From NCBI GenBank assembly GCA_018806985.1, contig JADANN010000424.1:1355001-1419000 (forward strand): DNA of 64,000 nucleotides, given 5' to 3'. Shown here piece by piece: positions 32,401-42,262 of this stretch (the first letter of the stretch is position 1; every line of letters starts with the position of its first letter). Source of the DNA: Angiostrongylus vasorum. Taxonomy: Eukaryota; Nematoda; Chromadorea; Rhabditida; Metastrongylidae. The translations under genes and the position numbers were made by a program. The notes below the pieces were generated by a model. The model ran no database searches. It had not been told where the DNA came from and saw only the letters and a program-made list of their open reading frames with translations.

Positions 32401-33052
32401 CATTGTACAGCAGAACATCGCGACAACACTTGTGAAGAAAAAGCTCATGGCACACCTTTGTACTGACAATGGGTTGGCGTAGTGATTGTGACTTCTGTGT
32501 AAGGCAGCTTGTTCAAGGCTTCTTCAATAACCAAACGCATGAGACGATCAGCATAGAAAACAAAGTCCGAGTGATCAGTATTCCTGAAGAAAGAAGTACT
32601 GGAAGAGATCAATCAGTCATTCTGATACAGAAAAGTGAAAGATTGTTCGTGGTTTACACAATTGTCCATGATAACAATCCATTCCGTTTTACGTATGACT
32701 ATAAAGCGCACGCAATGGTTTGAATGAAAAAAGTAAAGCCTATATGAAGTGAGAGAAGCAACAGGATACATGTCGCCGTTATAAAACCCTCCTTATCTGT
32801 CTTTGAGAATGGTATGAATGAGAAAGTAAAGCCTACATGAAGTGACAGAAGCAAGAGGGATACAGATAGCAACAAAAACAATTCCAAATCCAAGAGGGAT
32901 ACATATCTCTGTGATGAATTCTCCCTTACCTGTCTTTGAGAATGGTATGAAGCTCGACTATTTGGTCCGAGTCTCTCAACAAAGCTAATGTACCACTCTC
33001 TTCAAGCTTAACAATTTCAGGATCCTTTGCTTTCTCTACACTTTCTGACATC
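29331..33052 (-). CDS. UPRT: UPRT-like protein (uracil phosphoribosyltransferase family), 6 exons
   Basis: Exons in transcript order are 33052-32930, 32583-32456, about 32356-32242, 31438-31357, 30015-29918 and 29437-29331, giving about 216 residues from MSESVEKAKDPEIVKLEE to MKYFGTD. Blocks match animal UPRT in order: DQIVELHTILKDR, FYADRLMRLVIEEALNKLPY, GNCGVSLCRSGEAMEFALRQ, CCRSIRI, RRVLLLYPVVSTGATVLKAV (the PRPP-binding loop region) and KYFGTD at the C-terminus. The family transfers phosphoribose from PRPP to uracil in microbes. Animal members have an altered uracil-site loop, and here the corresponding segment is NSVPYSFAMKYFGT, so catalysis is uncertain. The start sits directly after TTTTTCAG, typical of splice-leader trans-splicing. 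Intron 3 has a GC donor in an ideal AG|GCAAGT context. One frame uncertainty remains at the exon 2/3 junction. No internal stop is seen in the joined frame. Confidence 0.88.
29918..30015 (-). CDS. UPRT: UPRT-like exon 5
   Basis: Acceptor GTTTTACAG, donor CTCAGA|gtacgt. Completes the PRPP loop (STGATVLKAVSALI) and continues DSKVAEENIYLTTLFITPQ. Phases match exons 4 and 6 exactly. Confidence 0.88.
30016..31356 (-). other. Intron 4 of the UPRT-like gene (~1.3 kb)
   Basis: Holds FB copy 6 (30.11-30.31 kb) and, near 31010-31065, a short PLE-type terminal-repeat scrap (ATATGTACTCTTTC, CCTTACACGAGATTGATAAA) whose hammerhead core is lost. No other feature recognised. Confidence 0.65.
30108..30312. 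repeat. Foldback element (FB copy 6), core deleted
   Basis: Left arm TTTATTTAGTGCCTATTCTT...ACAATAATGCTGAGATATTT...CTCCGGACCGC is followed closely by the right-arm tRNA-like piece CGTTAGCCCCCGGAAATGGT and GGTTCGACCGCCG. The central core is missing. Confidence 0.65.
31357..31438 (-). CDS. UPRT: UPRT-like exon 4
   Basis: Acceptor TTTCTAG, donor GTAAG|gtaggc, 82 bases. Encodes DEQRVLYARLIPDMSSRRVL and LLYPVV, leading into the PRPP loop. The DE..R.LYA block corresponds to the short hood segment of animal UPRT. Confidence 0.87.
31764..32030 (+). repeat. tRNA-derived SINE copy 3 (sense)
   Basis: The only long copy with its tail on the + side. Head GGGCGCGTAAAGCGTAGTAG, B-box region GGGTTCCACCCCG, body GATTCGATACAACGGTAGGC and CTTGATGAAGTCGAGTGCAT, tail TTTTATCCTTTACC. 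Diverged from the other copies. It lies in intron 3 of the UPRT-like gene, antisense to it. Confidence 0.75.
32242..32356 (-). CDS. UPRT: UPRT-like exon 3 with GC donor
   Basis: After CATATAG it carries IQFMRGNCGVSLCRSGEAME and FALRQCCRSIRICKMLI. The donor is AATAG|GCAAGT, the classic context for a GC-AG intron. A run of four G at the acceptor leaves one base too many for the phase of exon 2; see findings. Confidence 0.82.
32456..32583 (-). CDS. UPRT: UPRT-like exon 2
   Basis: Acceptor TTCTTCAG, donor CAAAG|gtgtgc. Encodes NTDHSDFVFYADRLMRLVIE followed by EALNKLPYTEVTITTPT, the helix and strand block typical of UPRT. Confidence 0.88.
32728..32952. repeat. Local tandem duplication including the end of UPRT exon 1
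   Basis: Two units share AAGTAAAGCCTA(T/C)ATGAAGT, AGCAA(C/G)AG(-/G)GATACA and TGTCTTTGAGAATGGTATGA. The second unit includes the true 3' end of exon 1. The first is a copy of it whose donor GT has become AT (CAAAGACAG|ATAAGG on the minus strand). The hydrophobic minus-strand frame across the units is incidental. Confidence 0.75.
32930..33052 (-). CDS. UPRT: UPRT-like exon 1
   Basis: Begins at TTTTTCAG|GATG, so the ATG follows a splice acceptor by one base, as in trans-spliced nematode messages. Forty codons, then the donor GACAG|gtaagg. The N-terminal lysine/glutamate segment is variable in the family; DSDQIVELHTILKD is the conserved part. Confidence 0.85.
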
Positions 33053-33054
33053 CT

Positions 33055-34985
33055 GAAAAACGGATAAACAACCATTCAAGAATATACGAATGTTCACTTC
33101 CCAAAGCTATACTATTTAGCACATATTCATATAAACTACGACTGCTAGAGGGCACAAATATCTCTCTATTGATCGAATCTAGCCACAACAGCAAAACATG
33201 AAAGCTCAACAGGACCTGGTTATAAAATGTACCTCTCAACAGGCTCTTCAACAATGGAAATCTTCAAAGCGAGAATCTTAAGATGTTGAGAAAGAAGGAA
33301 CCTTTAAAAAATTATTGTTTGCAACAACAAAGACACAACTGTACCAAACATTAAGAACACAGCGATGTTTACGACTTGATTTTCATGTCCTGATAAACAA
33401 AGTGATGAGATTTCTGGATAAAAAACAATGGATTCCATTAAAAAAGCAGGAAGATCTCGAGAAGACACGTCGACTTCGTCGGGACGACTTCTCTGCGTCT
33501 CTGCTCATGACTTCGTTTCTCTGCAGTCCGTGCGCTTGCCCTTCAGAGGGCGGAGGCGGTGGGGATCGGCAGTTCAGTGCCGTCCAATACTCCTGGTACA
33601 CCGTCCTTCCATGGATTTTCGCAGTCTGACCACATGAAGGATAAAAGAGAGTAAAGCGTCCGGTGTTGAACAGTCGCTGAGGTATGTGCGGTGCACATCA
33701 AGCATTGTAGAGGTGATTGAAATAATGTCTCACCTACGCTGATGTGTAAAGTCAGCGCTTTCATAGTCCTGGACTAGTTTGGTATTACTTAAATTTTAAA
33801 ATTTCTGTAGTTGGGATTTACTCCACACCTCCGCGCTGAGGCCACGGGTACAATACTGCTGTGCAAAACTCTAGGATCATCTCTGGTAGGCAAATGTTTG
33901 GCCCATAGAAACTAGTCGATATCTATTGAAATTATATCAGGCTCCTTGAATATCTCTTCCAACGTCTTATCAGTACGATGCGGAAAAAAGCAATACAGTC
34001 ACATTTTAGTTTCTTGCCGTAGTACTTCTTCCTTTTTGACCCTCTAAGGTTTTTTTGGAATACAAAGACCTATAATGCTTTTCTGTGTTTCTTTGGAACT
34101 CCTTATGTATATTTCGTCTTTACCCATACTCTACGAATCTGAAAAATTGGCGAATGTATCAGAACGGTGTCAAGGAGGGCACCAGTGAACTCCGTCTTAC
34201 CTCGTCACTGAGCAGAGCCACTCAGTGCTCACGAATAACCTCACACTTTTGCCACAACGCCCTTTTCTGTACGGTTTTTTGCATGAAAGCAGACAGGAAA
34301 AACTTCGCCAGACTGTGCTTTGGTATAGGCTATCTCTTAATTGTCTTTCAGGGTAGAAATGCGGAACCATTCTCCTGGGGATATACCTTCGCTGTAGGAC
34401 GCAATTCCACATCTAGGAACACTCGCCAGCCAAATCTGAAGGAGACAGTTTGGTGTAGCACTAAATTTAGGGGCACTGGTTAAAGGTGTCGTGCAACAGA
34501 CATGGCCTTTGGAGCGATACCGCGCTTAGCCTAACCAAGATTTTCGTTCCTTCTGGGGTGCCAAGTTAATATCAGACCTGCGCGTCGTAAGAGAAAGCAT
34601 CGCTTAGCATATTGATGGCCCCCCTCAAGTCAGGCTAAGTACTCATTCAGCCAACTCCACGGCAACTTGTAGAGACGGATGCAAGGCGCATCCCTAAGGG
34701 ACTAAGTAATTCCGAACTATGTATACTTTTATTCTTTTTATTTAGGAGTTGTTGTTTTCCTTACAAATGGCACTACATCAGTAGATTCTTCCTCGAGTCT
34801 ACGAATAGCGTGGCTACAGTGTTTTCGAGTGAATTTGAAGGAGTGAGTTGTTTTAAGACAAGTCTGTTACCAATTCATTGACCGTAAACGGATGAACGAC
34901 TCCGTGAGCGGGGGTCGGGATCGAACCGGCACCGTACCCATAATGAATTGCAGCAATATCAGTGCGCTACTCTGTGTGAGTTGTA
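33055..34985. other. 5' flank of the UPRT-like gene; no second gene recognised
   Basis: Frames at 33315-33629, 34085-34483 (132 codons) and their minus-strand counterparts show no family features or splice structure. At 34.86-34.97 kb a tRNA-like stretch (GACAAGTCTGTTACCAATTC...GGGATCGAACCGGCACCG) is a diverged antisense SINE head. Near 34.65-34.72 kb a SINE tail-like fragment (GCGCATCCCTAAGGGAC) appears. Confidence 0.4.
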
Positions 34986-35017
34986 TGTATATCTGCACAT
35001 CTATTTCTACACACACG

Positions 35018-35155
35018 TGCATATATATATATATATGCCTATATATATGTATCCATACATACATGTGTATATATGTACATATATATGTATATATGTACAT
35101 ATAAATGATAAAGCTCTCGGCGATGGTCAATTTCTGCGGGGGTGCGCCATAAGCC
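35018..35155. repeat. TATA/TACA microsatellite plus SINE tail fragment
   Basis: A TATG/TACA-rich run to about 35103 is followed by GATAAAGCTCTCGGCGATGG, the antisense 3' end of the SINE family, to about 35155. Confidence 0.75.
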
Positions 35156-35218
35156 CGAATTAACTAACCACCATACATTTACTTCCATAGAAAAAACACA
35201 ATACAATACAACAGTAGC

Positions 35219-35253
35219 TGACGTTTCGGCAGTATCGCCTTCTTCAGAGCCTG
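35219..35253 (-). ncRNA. Hammerhead-like motif in the P2 terminal repeat (H5)
   Basis: Minus strand: CUGAAGA, extra A, GGC/GCC stem with GAUACU loop, GAAAC GUC. Same as H4 in P1. The stem sequence differs from the GACG/CGUC of H1/H2 while pairing is kept, which argues for a real RNA fold. Confidence 0.45.
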
Positions 35254-35512
35254 GAAGGGTATACTGACATACAATTTACTAGGCCAAACGCTTCAATGAC
35301 GCTTACAAAAAGACGAAAAACTCTATGGTAATTACATGGTGTACAGCTTCTCGAAAAAAACTCACCGCTTTTTTACGTGCTTTCCAATGAGGAAGATTAG
35401 AACAGCTGATTATAGTCGCATAAGGTTGATGACTGCACCATCCCACATCAGAAATTGATGCGAACATACGGGGCCAGGTCGCGTGTGACCTCTGGACATT
35501 CATCCTTGCTAT

Positions 35513-36244
35513 TCATTGGGGGGGTTTGGCATTTATCCAAAAAGCCTCAAGAAGTTTTGGCGCTAGTGTTTTAGTCGCCTGTGCGAGGATATTGACTTTT
35601 ACTTCAAAATCGTCCCCGCTGTGCTTTTGTATCCTATGCGTGCCTAGTGGGGTACTTTGTCTTAGTTTTCGTTTGCCGTCTAGGTGTTCTTTTATACTGA
35701 TACACAAAGGCCTGCCCGCTTCGCCAATATATTCATCTCCGCAATTATTACAAGAGATCAGGTATATCGTACCCGAACTCATGCAATCACCGTCCCTGCC
35801 GTAAGGGCAGATTACGCAATTTGTTGTTTCGCATAGACGGTCATACAGGCGGTTACGAACTAACTGACGACGTAGAGTAGCCGGTGGTATTTCAACTATC
35901 GCAACCGATTCCTCTAGACCTGCTCTTCTTAAGCATCGTTTAATCGCTACGCTTACTTCATCGCTAATAAAGGGCAGCATAAACGGGAACTCTCTTTTGG
36001 CCAAGTGTTTCGCTTGGGCGCGTCGCTCTCCTTCTAAACTTATCTCGTGGGGGTTACTATTTCGTAGCCATTGGAGATGGCTATTTGCCGAGCCAAGTCG
36101 CGCGATTCTTCCTTTAGTTCCCTGGTTGTGCACACAGAGGTGGCTGTTCGAAACATGTTTCTCACAAGCGCCCTCTTTGTGTGTGAAGGGTGGGAAGAAA
36201 GGAAATGAACGAGGATGTTCTTGGTACTTGGCTTTCGGTACCAC
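35513..36244 (-). pseudogene. P2 C-terminal region with GIY-YIG endonuclease
   Basis: 243-codon open frame. After a basic region (SLEGERRAQAKHLAKREF) and the zinc-knuckle-like CVICPYGRDGDC comes the GIY-YIG fold: IYLISCNNCGDEYIGEAG, then PLCISIKEHLDGK and LAPKLLEAFWINA. GIY-YIG is the signature endonuclease of Penelope-like elements and nicks target DNA for reverse transcription. The usual Arg of the RxxEH stretch is Ile-Lys here (SIKEH), a possible loss of function. Confidence 0.88.
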
Positions 36245-36259
36245 TTTGTCAGGTAACCG

Positions 36260-37191
36260 CTACTTGATAGGCTTATTTGGACGTTTAAAAACGGGAAGCC
36301 AGTCTTTTCTCGGTTTCTCCCGGGTGAACTTAATGTACTCAGACTGCTCGTTCAATAATTCGAAGCATTTGTCCATCTCCTCCTGCATAGAGAAGATGAT
36401 AAAACAATCATCTATGTACCTACAGTAGAGCAGTGGCCGGAGACCGAGAATGTGGGCTCCTACTTTAGACATAAACGCAATGGCAAGGCTTGGTGCCAGT
36501 CGCTGTCCCATAGCCAACCCCCCTTATTTGCGCGAAATATTTCCCAGACCATCTGAAAATCGAGCAGTTTAGGCACTCCTTTAGGAGAGCCATTAGCTGC
36601 TGAATGGACAAGCCATGCATATTTATTCTTCCTTCATGTTTAACAAGAAGTTCGAAGATGGCTTGCATTGCGGAGTCATTCGATACGTTGGTGTACAACG
36701 CAGTAACGTCGAAGGACTCCATCACGTACGCGTTATTAGGAGACGCGTTACGTAGACATTCTAGGAACATTTGGGTGTTTGTGAGGTGAGCTGGAATATG
36801 GTTAAGCAACTGGGTAAGTATTAGGCTTAAAAAACCAGGTTATTCTATCCGTTGGCCCGTCTACACAGCTGATGATGGGTCTAACCTTAAATGACGACGG
36901 ATTGGTTGACGCAAGATCATCAGGTGATACCAACTTATGTGTTTTAATAAGTAGGTATAGGACGGGACATGTTGGTGTATCGATTTTAAAGTGCGAAATA
37001 ACCGATGGTTTTAAACCTGCAGCCTTTGCCACACTGACCCATTGATTGTTTAGGTTTCGGTATTGACTTTTGTATTCCTTTTCAGAGGATGGGCGATAGA
37101 GGGTAGCATCACTAAGATGTTCCTCTGTTATCTCAACATCCAGCTGGCGAGGAATAACTACGAACTCTCCCCCCTTATCACTAACAGACAA
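36260..37191 (-). pseudogene. P2 reverse transcriptase core
   Basis: Minus-strand pieces: SVSDKGGEFVVIPRQLDVEI, RPIISCVDGPTDRITWFFK, then (frame change near 36805) SFDVTALYTNVSNDSAMQAI, (frame change near 36500) AMGQRLAPSLAIAFMSKVGA and LLYCRYIDDCFIIFSMQEEM. The order and spacing are those of Penelope RT. The catalytic Asp pair is intact, unlike in P3. Confidence 0.88.
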
Positions 37192-38119
37192 TCTTATTCT
37201 TTTTTGAGTTTATTAATTCTCTAATTTCTCGCATGCCACATTTTTGTGCGGCTGTACGGTTAGAAATAAACTTTCTATCGCGGTAGTGATTAAGGGTCTT
37301 GAGAACGCCGTCCGAAAACATGCGGAATTTTATGTCAACTCCATCGTTAGGGTCCTGCTGTCTAAAAAACGTCTTTGGGAAAGGAGATGGTGGTAGTGAC
37401 GCCGCCTCTTGATTTTTATCTCTGTTTGATGTTTCTTGCTTGGCCTGATAGCGGAGTCGATCTTGAAGCTCATAAAGGTTACATGCTATCCTACGCAGGG
37501 TCGTTTTAGAAATGGGCTGTGGTGGTGCAAAGCTTGGGCCCAATTCTAATAGCGAACGCGCACTCTCAGGTATTGTTATGCCCCCCAATCACGGTGACCC
37601 TAGATTTTACTGGTGCATTATCAACCCTATTTTGACTATTATCAGAACCGTGAAGAATTTGTTTGCGGTAGAATTTTTCTTGAAGCTGAGACATGTGAGT
37701 TACCCAAATGATTTTCGAATTTTCGTTGTAAGGTTATTTTGGCATTAGACCTAATAAAATCGCATATCAATATTGACCCACCAACTATTCTCGTCCAAAG
37801 GCGATCCTCCAAATACAAAGCACAAAAAATGTTCCTTCGTCGCACACTTCTTCATTCTGACAAACATCTCGTTCTGCTTGCTTCGTAGTGCAGCTCGGAG
37901 TGGTTCCATTTCGATGCCTCGTACTTGTTGGCTGTCCTCTGGTAGACCGCATATCTCGTGAAGTCGCTTTCTTTTTATAAACTTTGGCACGACTCGATGT
38001 TGAAAGCAGCGGCGGAGAAAGTTGATTTGCTGTCTAGCTAAGACAATCTTTTGTCTTAGTGACAACGCTTCCTTCACAAGTCGAAAGTATTTTGCTGGTA
38101 CATCTTGTAACAGTTCCCA

Positions 38120-38152
38120 GGATGAAGAAGGCGATACTGCCGAAACGTCAGC
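38120..38152 (+). ncRNA. Degenerate hammerhead-like motif in the inverted P2 repeat (H6)
   Basis: GATGAAGAAGGCGATACTGC followed by CGAAACGTC on the + strand. The stem and GAAAC are kept, but the CUGANGA box has lost its first bases at the junction with the coding body, so this copy is probably inactive. Confidence 0.35.
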
Positions 38153-38300
38153 TACTGTTGTATTGTATTGTGTTTTTTCTATGGAAGTAAATGTATGCTG
38201 TTTAACAACCTCGCGATTGCTGAACAAGAAAACGACGCATTCATATTCCAATGCCGAGGTTAATAGAAAGTCGATCCTGGTAACTAACCACCATTAAAGA

Positions 38301-38425
38301 TGTCTGAATGCATATCTCGCCTATACAATGACACGTCGTGGCCTATTGGAGTCAGTGCTGCTATCGTTCCAGACAGGTCTGACGGCACTTTGGTTTCCTC
38401 GGAAGGATGAAAGCTTTAGTGAGGC
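38301..38425 (-). repeat. SINE fragment (body), antisense
   Basis: CTGAATGCATATCTCGCCTA, ACACGTCGTGGCCTATTG, CAGTGCTGCTATCGTTCCAG and GGAAGGATGAAAGCTT match the antisense SINE body with moderate divergence. Both ends are missing. Confidence 0.65.
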
Positions 38426-38444
38426 TGGAGGACGTGACTGAGCT

Positions 38445-38505
38445 TTTTATATAAACATATATGTGTATGTATATACACGGAGGTATATGTATGCATATAT
38501 ACGAA

Positions 38506-38537
<32 letters not shown>

Positions 38538-38583
38538 CATACATACATACATACATACATACATACATACATACATACATACA

Positions 38584-38615
<32 letters not shown>

Positions 38616-38662
38616 CATATGCATATACATATACATATATACATATACATATACATATGCAT

Positions 38663-38730
<68 letters not shown>

Positions 38731-38804
38731 GCATCCCTCAGCGTTTGATCAACGCCGAGAGCTCTATCCTTTTATTGTTATTACAACATATGTATATGTA
38801 TATG

Positions 38805-38841
<37 letters not shown>

Positions 38842-38861
38842 TATATATGTATATATGTATA

Positions 38862-38914
<53 letters not shown>

Positions 38915-38920
38915 GCGTAT
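38445..38920. repeat. Long compound microsatellite (TACA / TATACA / TA) with a SINE tail inside
   Basis: Three blocks: (TACA)n to about 38612, (TATACA)n to about 38730, then after about 50 bases of sense SINE 3' end (GCATCCCTCAGCGTTTGATC, GAGAGCTCTATCC) a (TATG)n/(TA)n block to about 38915. All the Tyr/Ile/His and Met/Tyr/Val frames here are artefacts. It is the longest simple repeat in the window. Confidence 0.92.
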
Positions 38921-38959
38921 TTGGGCACTTGGTCGGCCCGTCTTCACGAGTTAGGCGGA

Positions 38960-41470
38960 TCCCACCATATTTTCCTTCCATTTCTTTCCCTCGCGATCGT
39001 CGTCCGTGATAGTGGTTTGATTGGAGCGTGGTGGCGGGTGTGAGTCTCCTACCGTGACCTATAAAACATCTGCAGCTTAGAGTACAGCTGTTTGACCTTA
39101 GCTACGAACACGTCCGCCCAACGTACAAGTGGTCGTCCTAGCGGACGCTGGCATCCCCGTGGAGCACGCTCTTTAGTTCTTTTCGTCCATCTGTCGTCTG
39201 TTCTTCTCATTATACGAGCGCCCTATCTATGTTTTGCTGTCGGTATGTGTTCACCCGGGCCTTGAAGATGAGGAAGGTTTCGAAGGTTAGAGATTCGCAT
39301 TCTGGGTAAATATTGTGTGCGCCCGTTATAATTCAGAAACATCGGTGAAGCGCTTTACGAATAGTGTGAGGTATAGTTGACGTTCTTTAAGTATCAAACC
39401 GCTTCTTTCCTGCATAACAGAGTGCTGGGAGGATTGTCGAATCAAAAGGTGTGGGCGGATTCTTGTGCCCCTTAGTTGGTCGTTTGCTTCTTTGAGCGGC
39501 CCGAATGCGGCCCATGCTTTTCTCTCTCCCTGGCTAGTTCATCCTTCATATTGTTCACCATGTTCATTGAACGCCCAAAATATATGTACGAGATGGTCTC
39601 TGTAATCAGAGCACTGCACGATTTGATCAGTTTGCCTTCGCATAATGAGTTTTTCATGAAGTGGGTCTTCGTACTGGTTGTGCGCAGTCCAATCTTTTTT
39701 CCCCGCTCCGTCGAGTTCATTGAGCATCGTCTCTTCTTCACTGGTCACTCTTCAAAAAAAAATGACAAAATCCGCTAAACGAAGATTTGCTACAAATTTT
39801 CCATCAATACCTATGCCCTCCTCGTCTCAGTCGAGTGACTTTAGTACCCACTGCAGTTCTACAGTAAACAGCCTTAGTGTTATGGTGTCGCCTTGTTGAA
39901 CACCTTTTTTCTATGGGTATGGTAAAAGGTCCATGAAGAAGCTGTATTTTCGTAGTGCAGTTGGGATAACAGTCAGACATAGTTCTTGGACCGTTCCACT
40001 CCTTTGTCGACAAGTGCTGAAAGGATTGTATTCGTTTCGACGGTATCAAACACTTTTTCTCTTTTGAACAAAGTTATACCTAGGGGCAGGTGGTATTCTC
40101 GACAAGCTTCTATGACCTCGGCCATGGTTTGGATGTTGCCCATGCAGCAAAATCCCTGTCCTTAATCCTGCCTGCTCAACTTGTTGCTCCTCGTCCAATC
40201 TCCTGGATATGCACGACAGGATAAACTTGTACAGTGCACTCAACAGCCATATCGAAAGATAGTTACGAATATCCTTTCGGTTCTGTTGCTTTTAACAGTT
40301 CTTTTTTGCGATGGAAATCTTCCTGAAAAGCTCTCATGCAACTGGCATTTATTACTAGCCGTGTTGAGTTTGTTGTAGTTGGACTAAGCTTCAGTGTCCT
40401 TTCCTTATCGACCAGCTCCTTAGTGGTGAAGGAGATGCGATCTAGTTTTCTTGGTTGAGGGAATAAGGCGAATTCGGCACAATTTTTTAAGTCGTTTGGC
40501 AACCAATATTTAGTATTGCATATTGCACTTAGTATAAATATCGCAGTATTTAGTCGGATCATCCATCCTTAAGCTGCTAGTCACGTTTGGAAAGGATTTC
40601 GTTCAGAATGTTCTCGTCGTATAGAGCTAGAATTTTTCCTCGTGATCTATGAAGAGAATTCTTTTTCCAGCTTAGGGCTGAATGTAATTTTCGCGAGAAG
40701 AAGGCAATTATCAGAACTAGTACAGAATGACAACAGTATCGCTGTGTCAAGTACGCACCGTCTTCTATTTGTGAGGATGGTCGATCTCCCCATAAGTCGT
40801 GCCGTTAGGGAGACTCCCATGTCCAGCGCTGCTCTCTTTCTTCCGGAAAAATAAATTCCTACGGAAAAGGCATGGTGCGTTTAGGCGTTCAAGACGGCCT
40901 CCATTCTCATTTCTTTCTCAGATCAAAATTTTCCGATCCTGTATTCGCTCTCGTTGGTCTTTACTATTCTAGCATTGATGTCTCTGACAACAAATTTGTA
41001 ACACGCTTTATCAAATTCAAATTTGAAAATTTCAGCTTGGTTGCCCAACTGCCCCTCACAAAATTTACGCAAGGGCATCCGCTAGCCAGTACTGGGCGAT
41101 ATATCATTGGTCACATTAAATTCTACAATTTAAAACTTCCTCCAACTGATAGTACAGCGCGTCTAACTTGTATTTATCAACTGCATCGCTCGGTGAGAGG
41201 TGGACGACATAGCCCACGCCACTGACATTTCGTGAGAGTGCCTTTTTCCTCGGTAATGATTAGGGTTCCATTGTTGAGGTGGCATATGTCGATCTTCTTG
41301 CTTTTTGTTTTTTGTAGGGGCGATCACATGGATTTTGAAGTTGTCTGCAGTTCCAAGAATGGCATGAACATCGGCGTCTGAGGAAACTATTCCGGTGTTG
41401 TATGTGTGGAGTTAGAAATAATCTCCATGGCCTATTGTGCGTATGATTGTCAGTTACGGTTACAATGACG
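38960..41470 (-). mobile_element. RTE-type LINE relic, lineage B copy 1
   Basis: Minus strand, from high to low: endonuclease start (TYNTGIVSSDADVHAILGTA near 41400, then KYKLDALYYQLEEVLN near 41130), RT pieces (SALYKFILSCISRRLDEEQQ near 40200; TKIQLLHGPFTIPIEK near 39920; lineage-specific SYIYFGRSMNMVNNMKDELA near 39570) and the C-terminal GRPLVRWADVFVAKVKQLYS near 39100. Frameshifts and stops are everywhere and much of the middle is unrecognisable. APE endonuclease plus RT is the RTE-clade layout. Dead copy. Confidence 0.82.
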
Positions 41471-41764
41471 TCCTGCGTAGTTCGAGATTTTGTAGACTTT
41501 CACCGGTCGTCTAACTGGGCCGACGTCACAGACAGGGAGCATCCAGTGCGCGGGATACTGAGGTTAGTCGGCCTATTGCCGGTTCAGCAATTTGATCTTC
41601 CCAGGAGTCCTGCCCTAGCTTTGCAAAGGCGTTTTCAGACCACAATGTGAATTCGAAGCAGGTAACTTCTCGGCAGCGATTGCTTTGTTCGGTCTTCCCA
41701 TTAAAAACGAAATCGGAAACTAAGAGTAAATGACCAACTGTTTAAAGACGACGTAGAAGCAGGA

Positions 41765-42142
41765 TACTTGATACTTGATACTTGAACCGTCCGTCCTCAC
41801 TGGTTGTGCGAGCCCCAGCATAATCACCACTTTTCGGCGATATGCTGATTGAGCCATTGTGGTTCCCTGGAATCCCGAGGTCAGCCTGGCCAAAGTCTGC
41901 CCCAGGTCTTCACCACCACAGGCAGACGCAGCCCTTGTGGATCAAAGGGATATTTGCCACCATGCGACTTTGATTCCAGGACTGTAGTGGATCCTGGTAT
42001 TGGCTAACTCTTAGCTAGGCTTCCTGATGGAAACGTCGGGCTCCTTCTCAGCTTGGGAGACCCTGCGAATCCCTCCGCTGTACAATGCAGGCGGGCACCC
42101 AAACACACCTTTCAGCCACGATGAGGCGGTAAATCGTTGGGG
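41765..42142 (+). repeat. Dispersed repeat family C, copy 2
   Basis: Begins near a TACTTGATACTTGATACTTG micro-repeat and continues with segments shared with 13.34-13.74 kb (GGCCAAAGTCTGCCCCAGGT, GGATCCTGGTATTGGC, GCTAGGCTTCCTGATGGAAA, GATGAGGCGGTAAA). It sits about 300 bases beyond the 5' end of the RTE lineage-B relic and could be part of that element's leader. Confidence 0.7.
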
Positions 42143-42155
42143 GAAAAGAATATAT

Positions 42156-42176
42156 GTGTGTGTATATGTATATATG

Positions 42177-42212
<36 letters not shown>

Positions 42213-42218
42213 AGCAAG

Positions 42219-42253
<35 letters not shown>

Positions 42254-42262
42254 ATATATATG
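42156..42262. repeat. TA/GA microsatellite
   Basis: (TG)n then (TA)n, a short (GA)n block, and (TA)n again. Confidence 0.9.

Larger units (their letters stand above)
35156..38300 (-). mobile_element. Penelope-like element P2, most complete copy
   Basis: Terminal repeats at 35161-35253 and about 38121-38298 are inverted relative to each other (both hold TACATTTACTTCCATAG(A/-) next to the hammerhead-like motif). Coding is on the minus strand. N-terminal domain 38251-37751 (LLQDVPAKYFRLVKEALSLR), linker 37588-37181, RT 37191-36260 with SFDVTALYTNVS, AMGQRLAPSLAIAFMSK and an intact catalytic YRYIDD near 36415. C-terminal block 36244-35513 contains a Cys-rich knuckle (CETTNCVICPYGRDGDC) and a GIY-YIG endonuclease (TIYLISCNNCGDEYIGEAGR, catalytic-type Glu in LLEAFWI). 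About five frame changes separate the pieces, so it is inactive as read, though all domains are recognisable. Confidence 0.92.

Noticed and set aside
32699..32893. Very hydrophobic 64-residue minus-strand peptide
   Set aside because: It is produced by the tandem duplication in UPRT intron 1 and lies inside the intron.
34085..34483. 132-codon + strand frame
   Set aside because: No family features; the opposite strand is equally open over part of it.
38361..39043. Many Tyr/Ile/His/Met-rich open frames of up to 163 codons
   Set aside because: They are translations of the TACA/TATACA/TA microsatellite on both strands.
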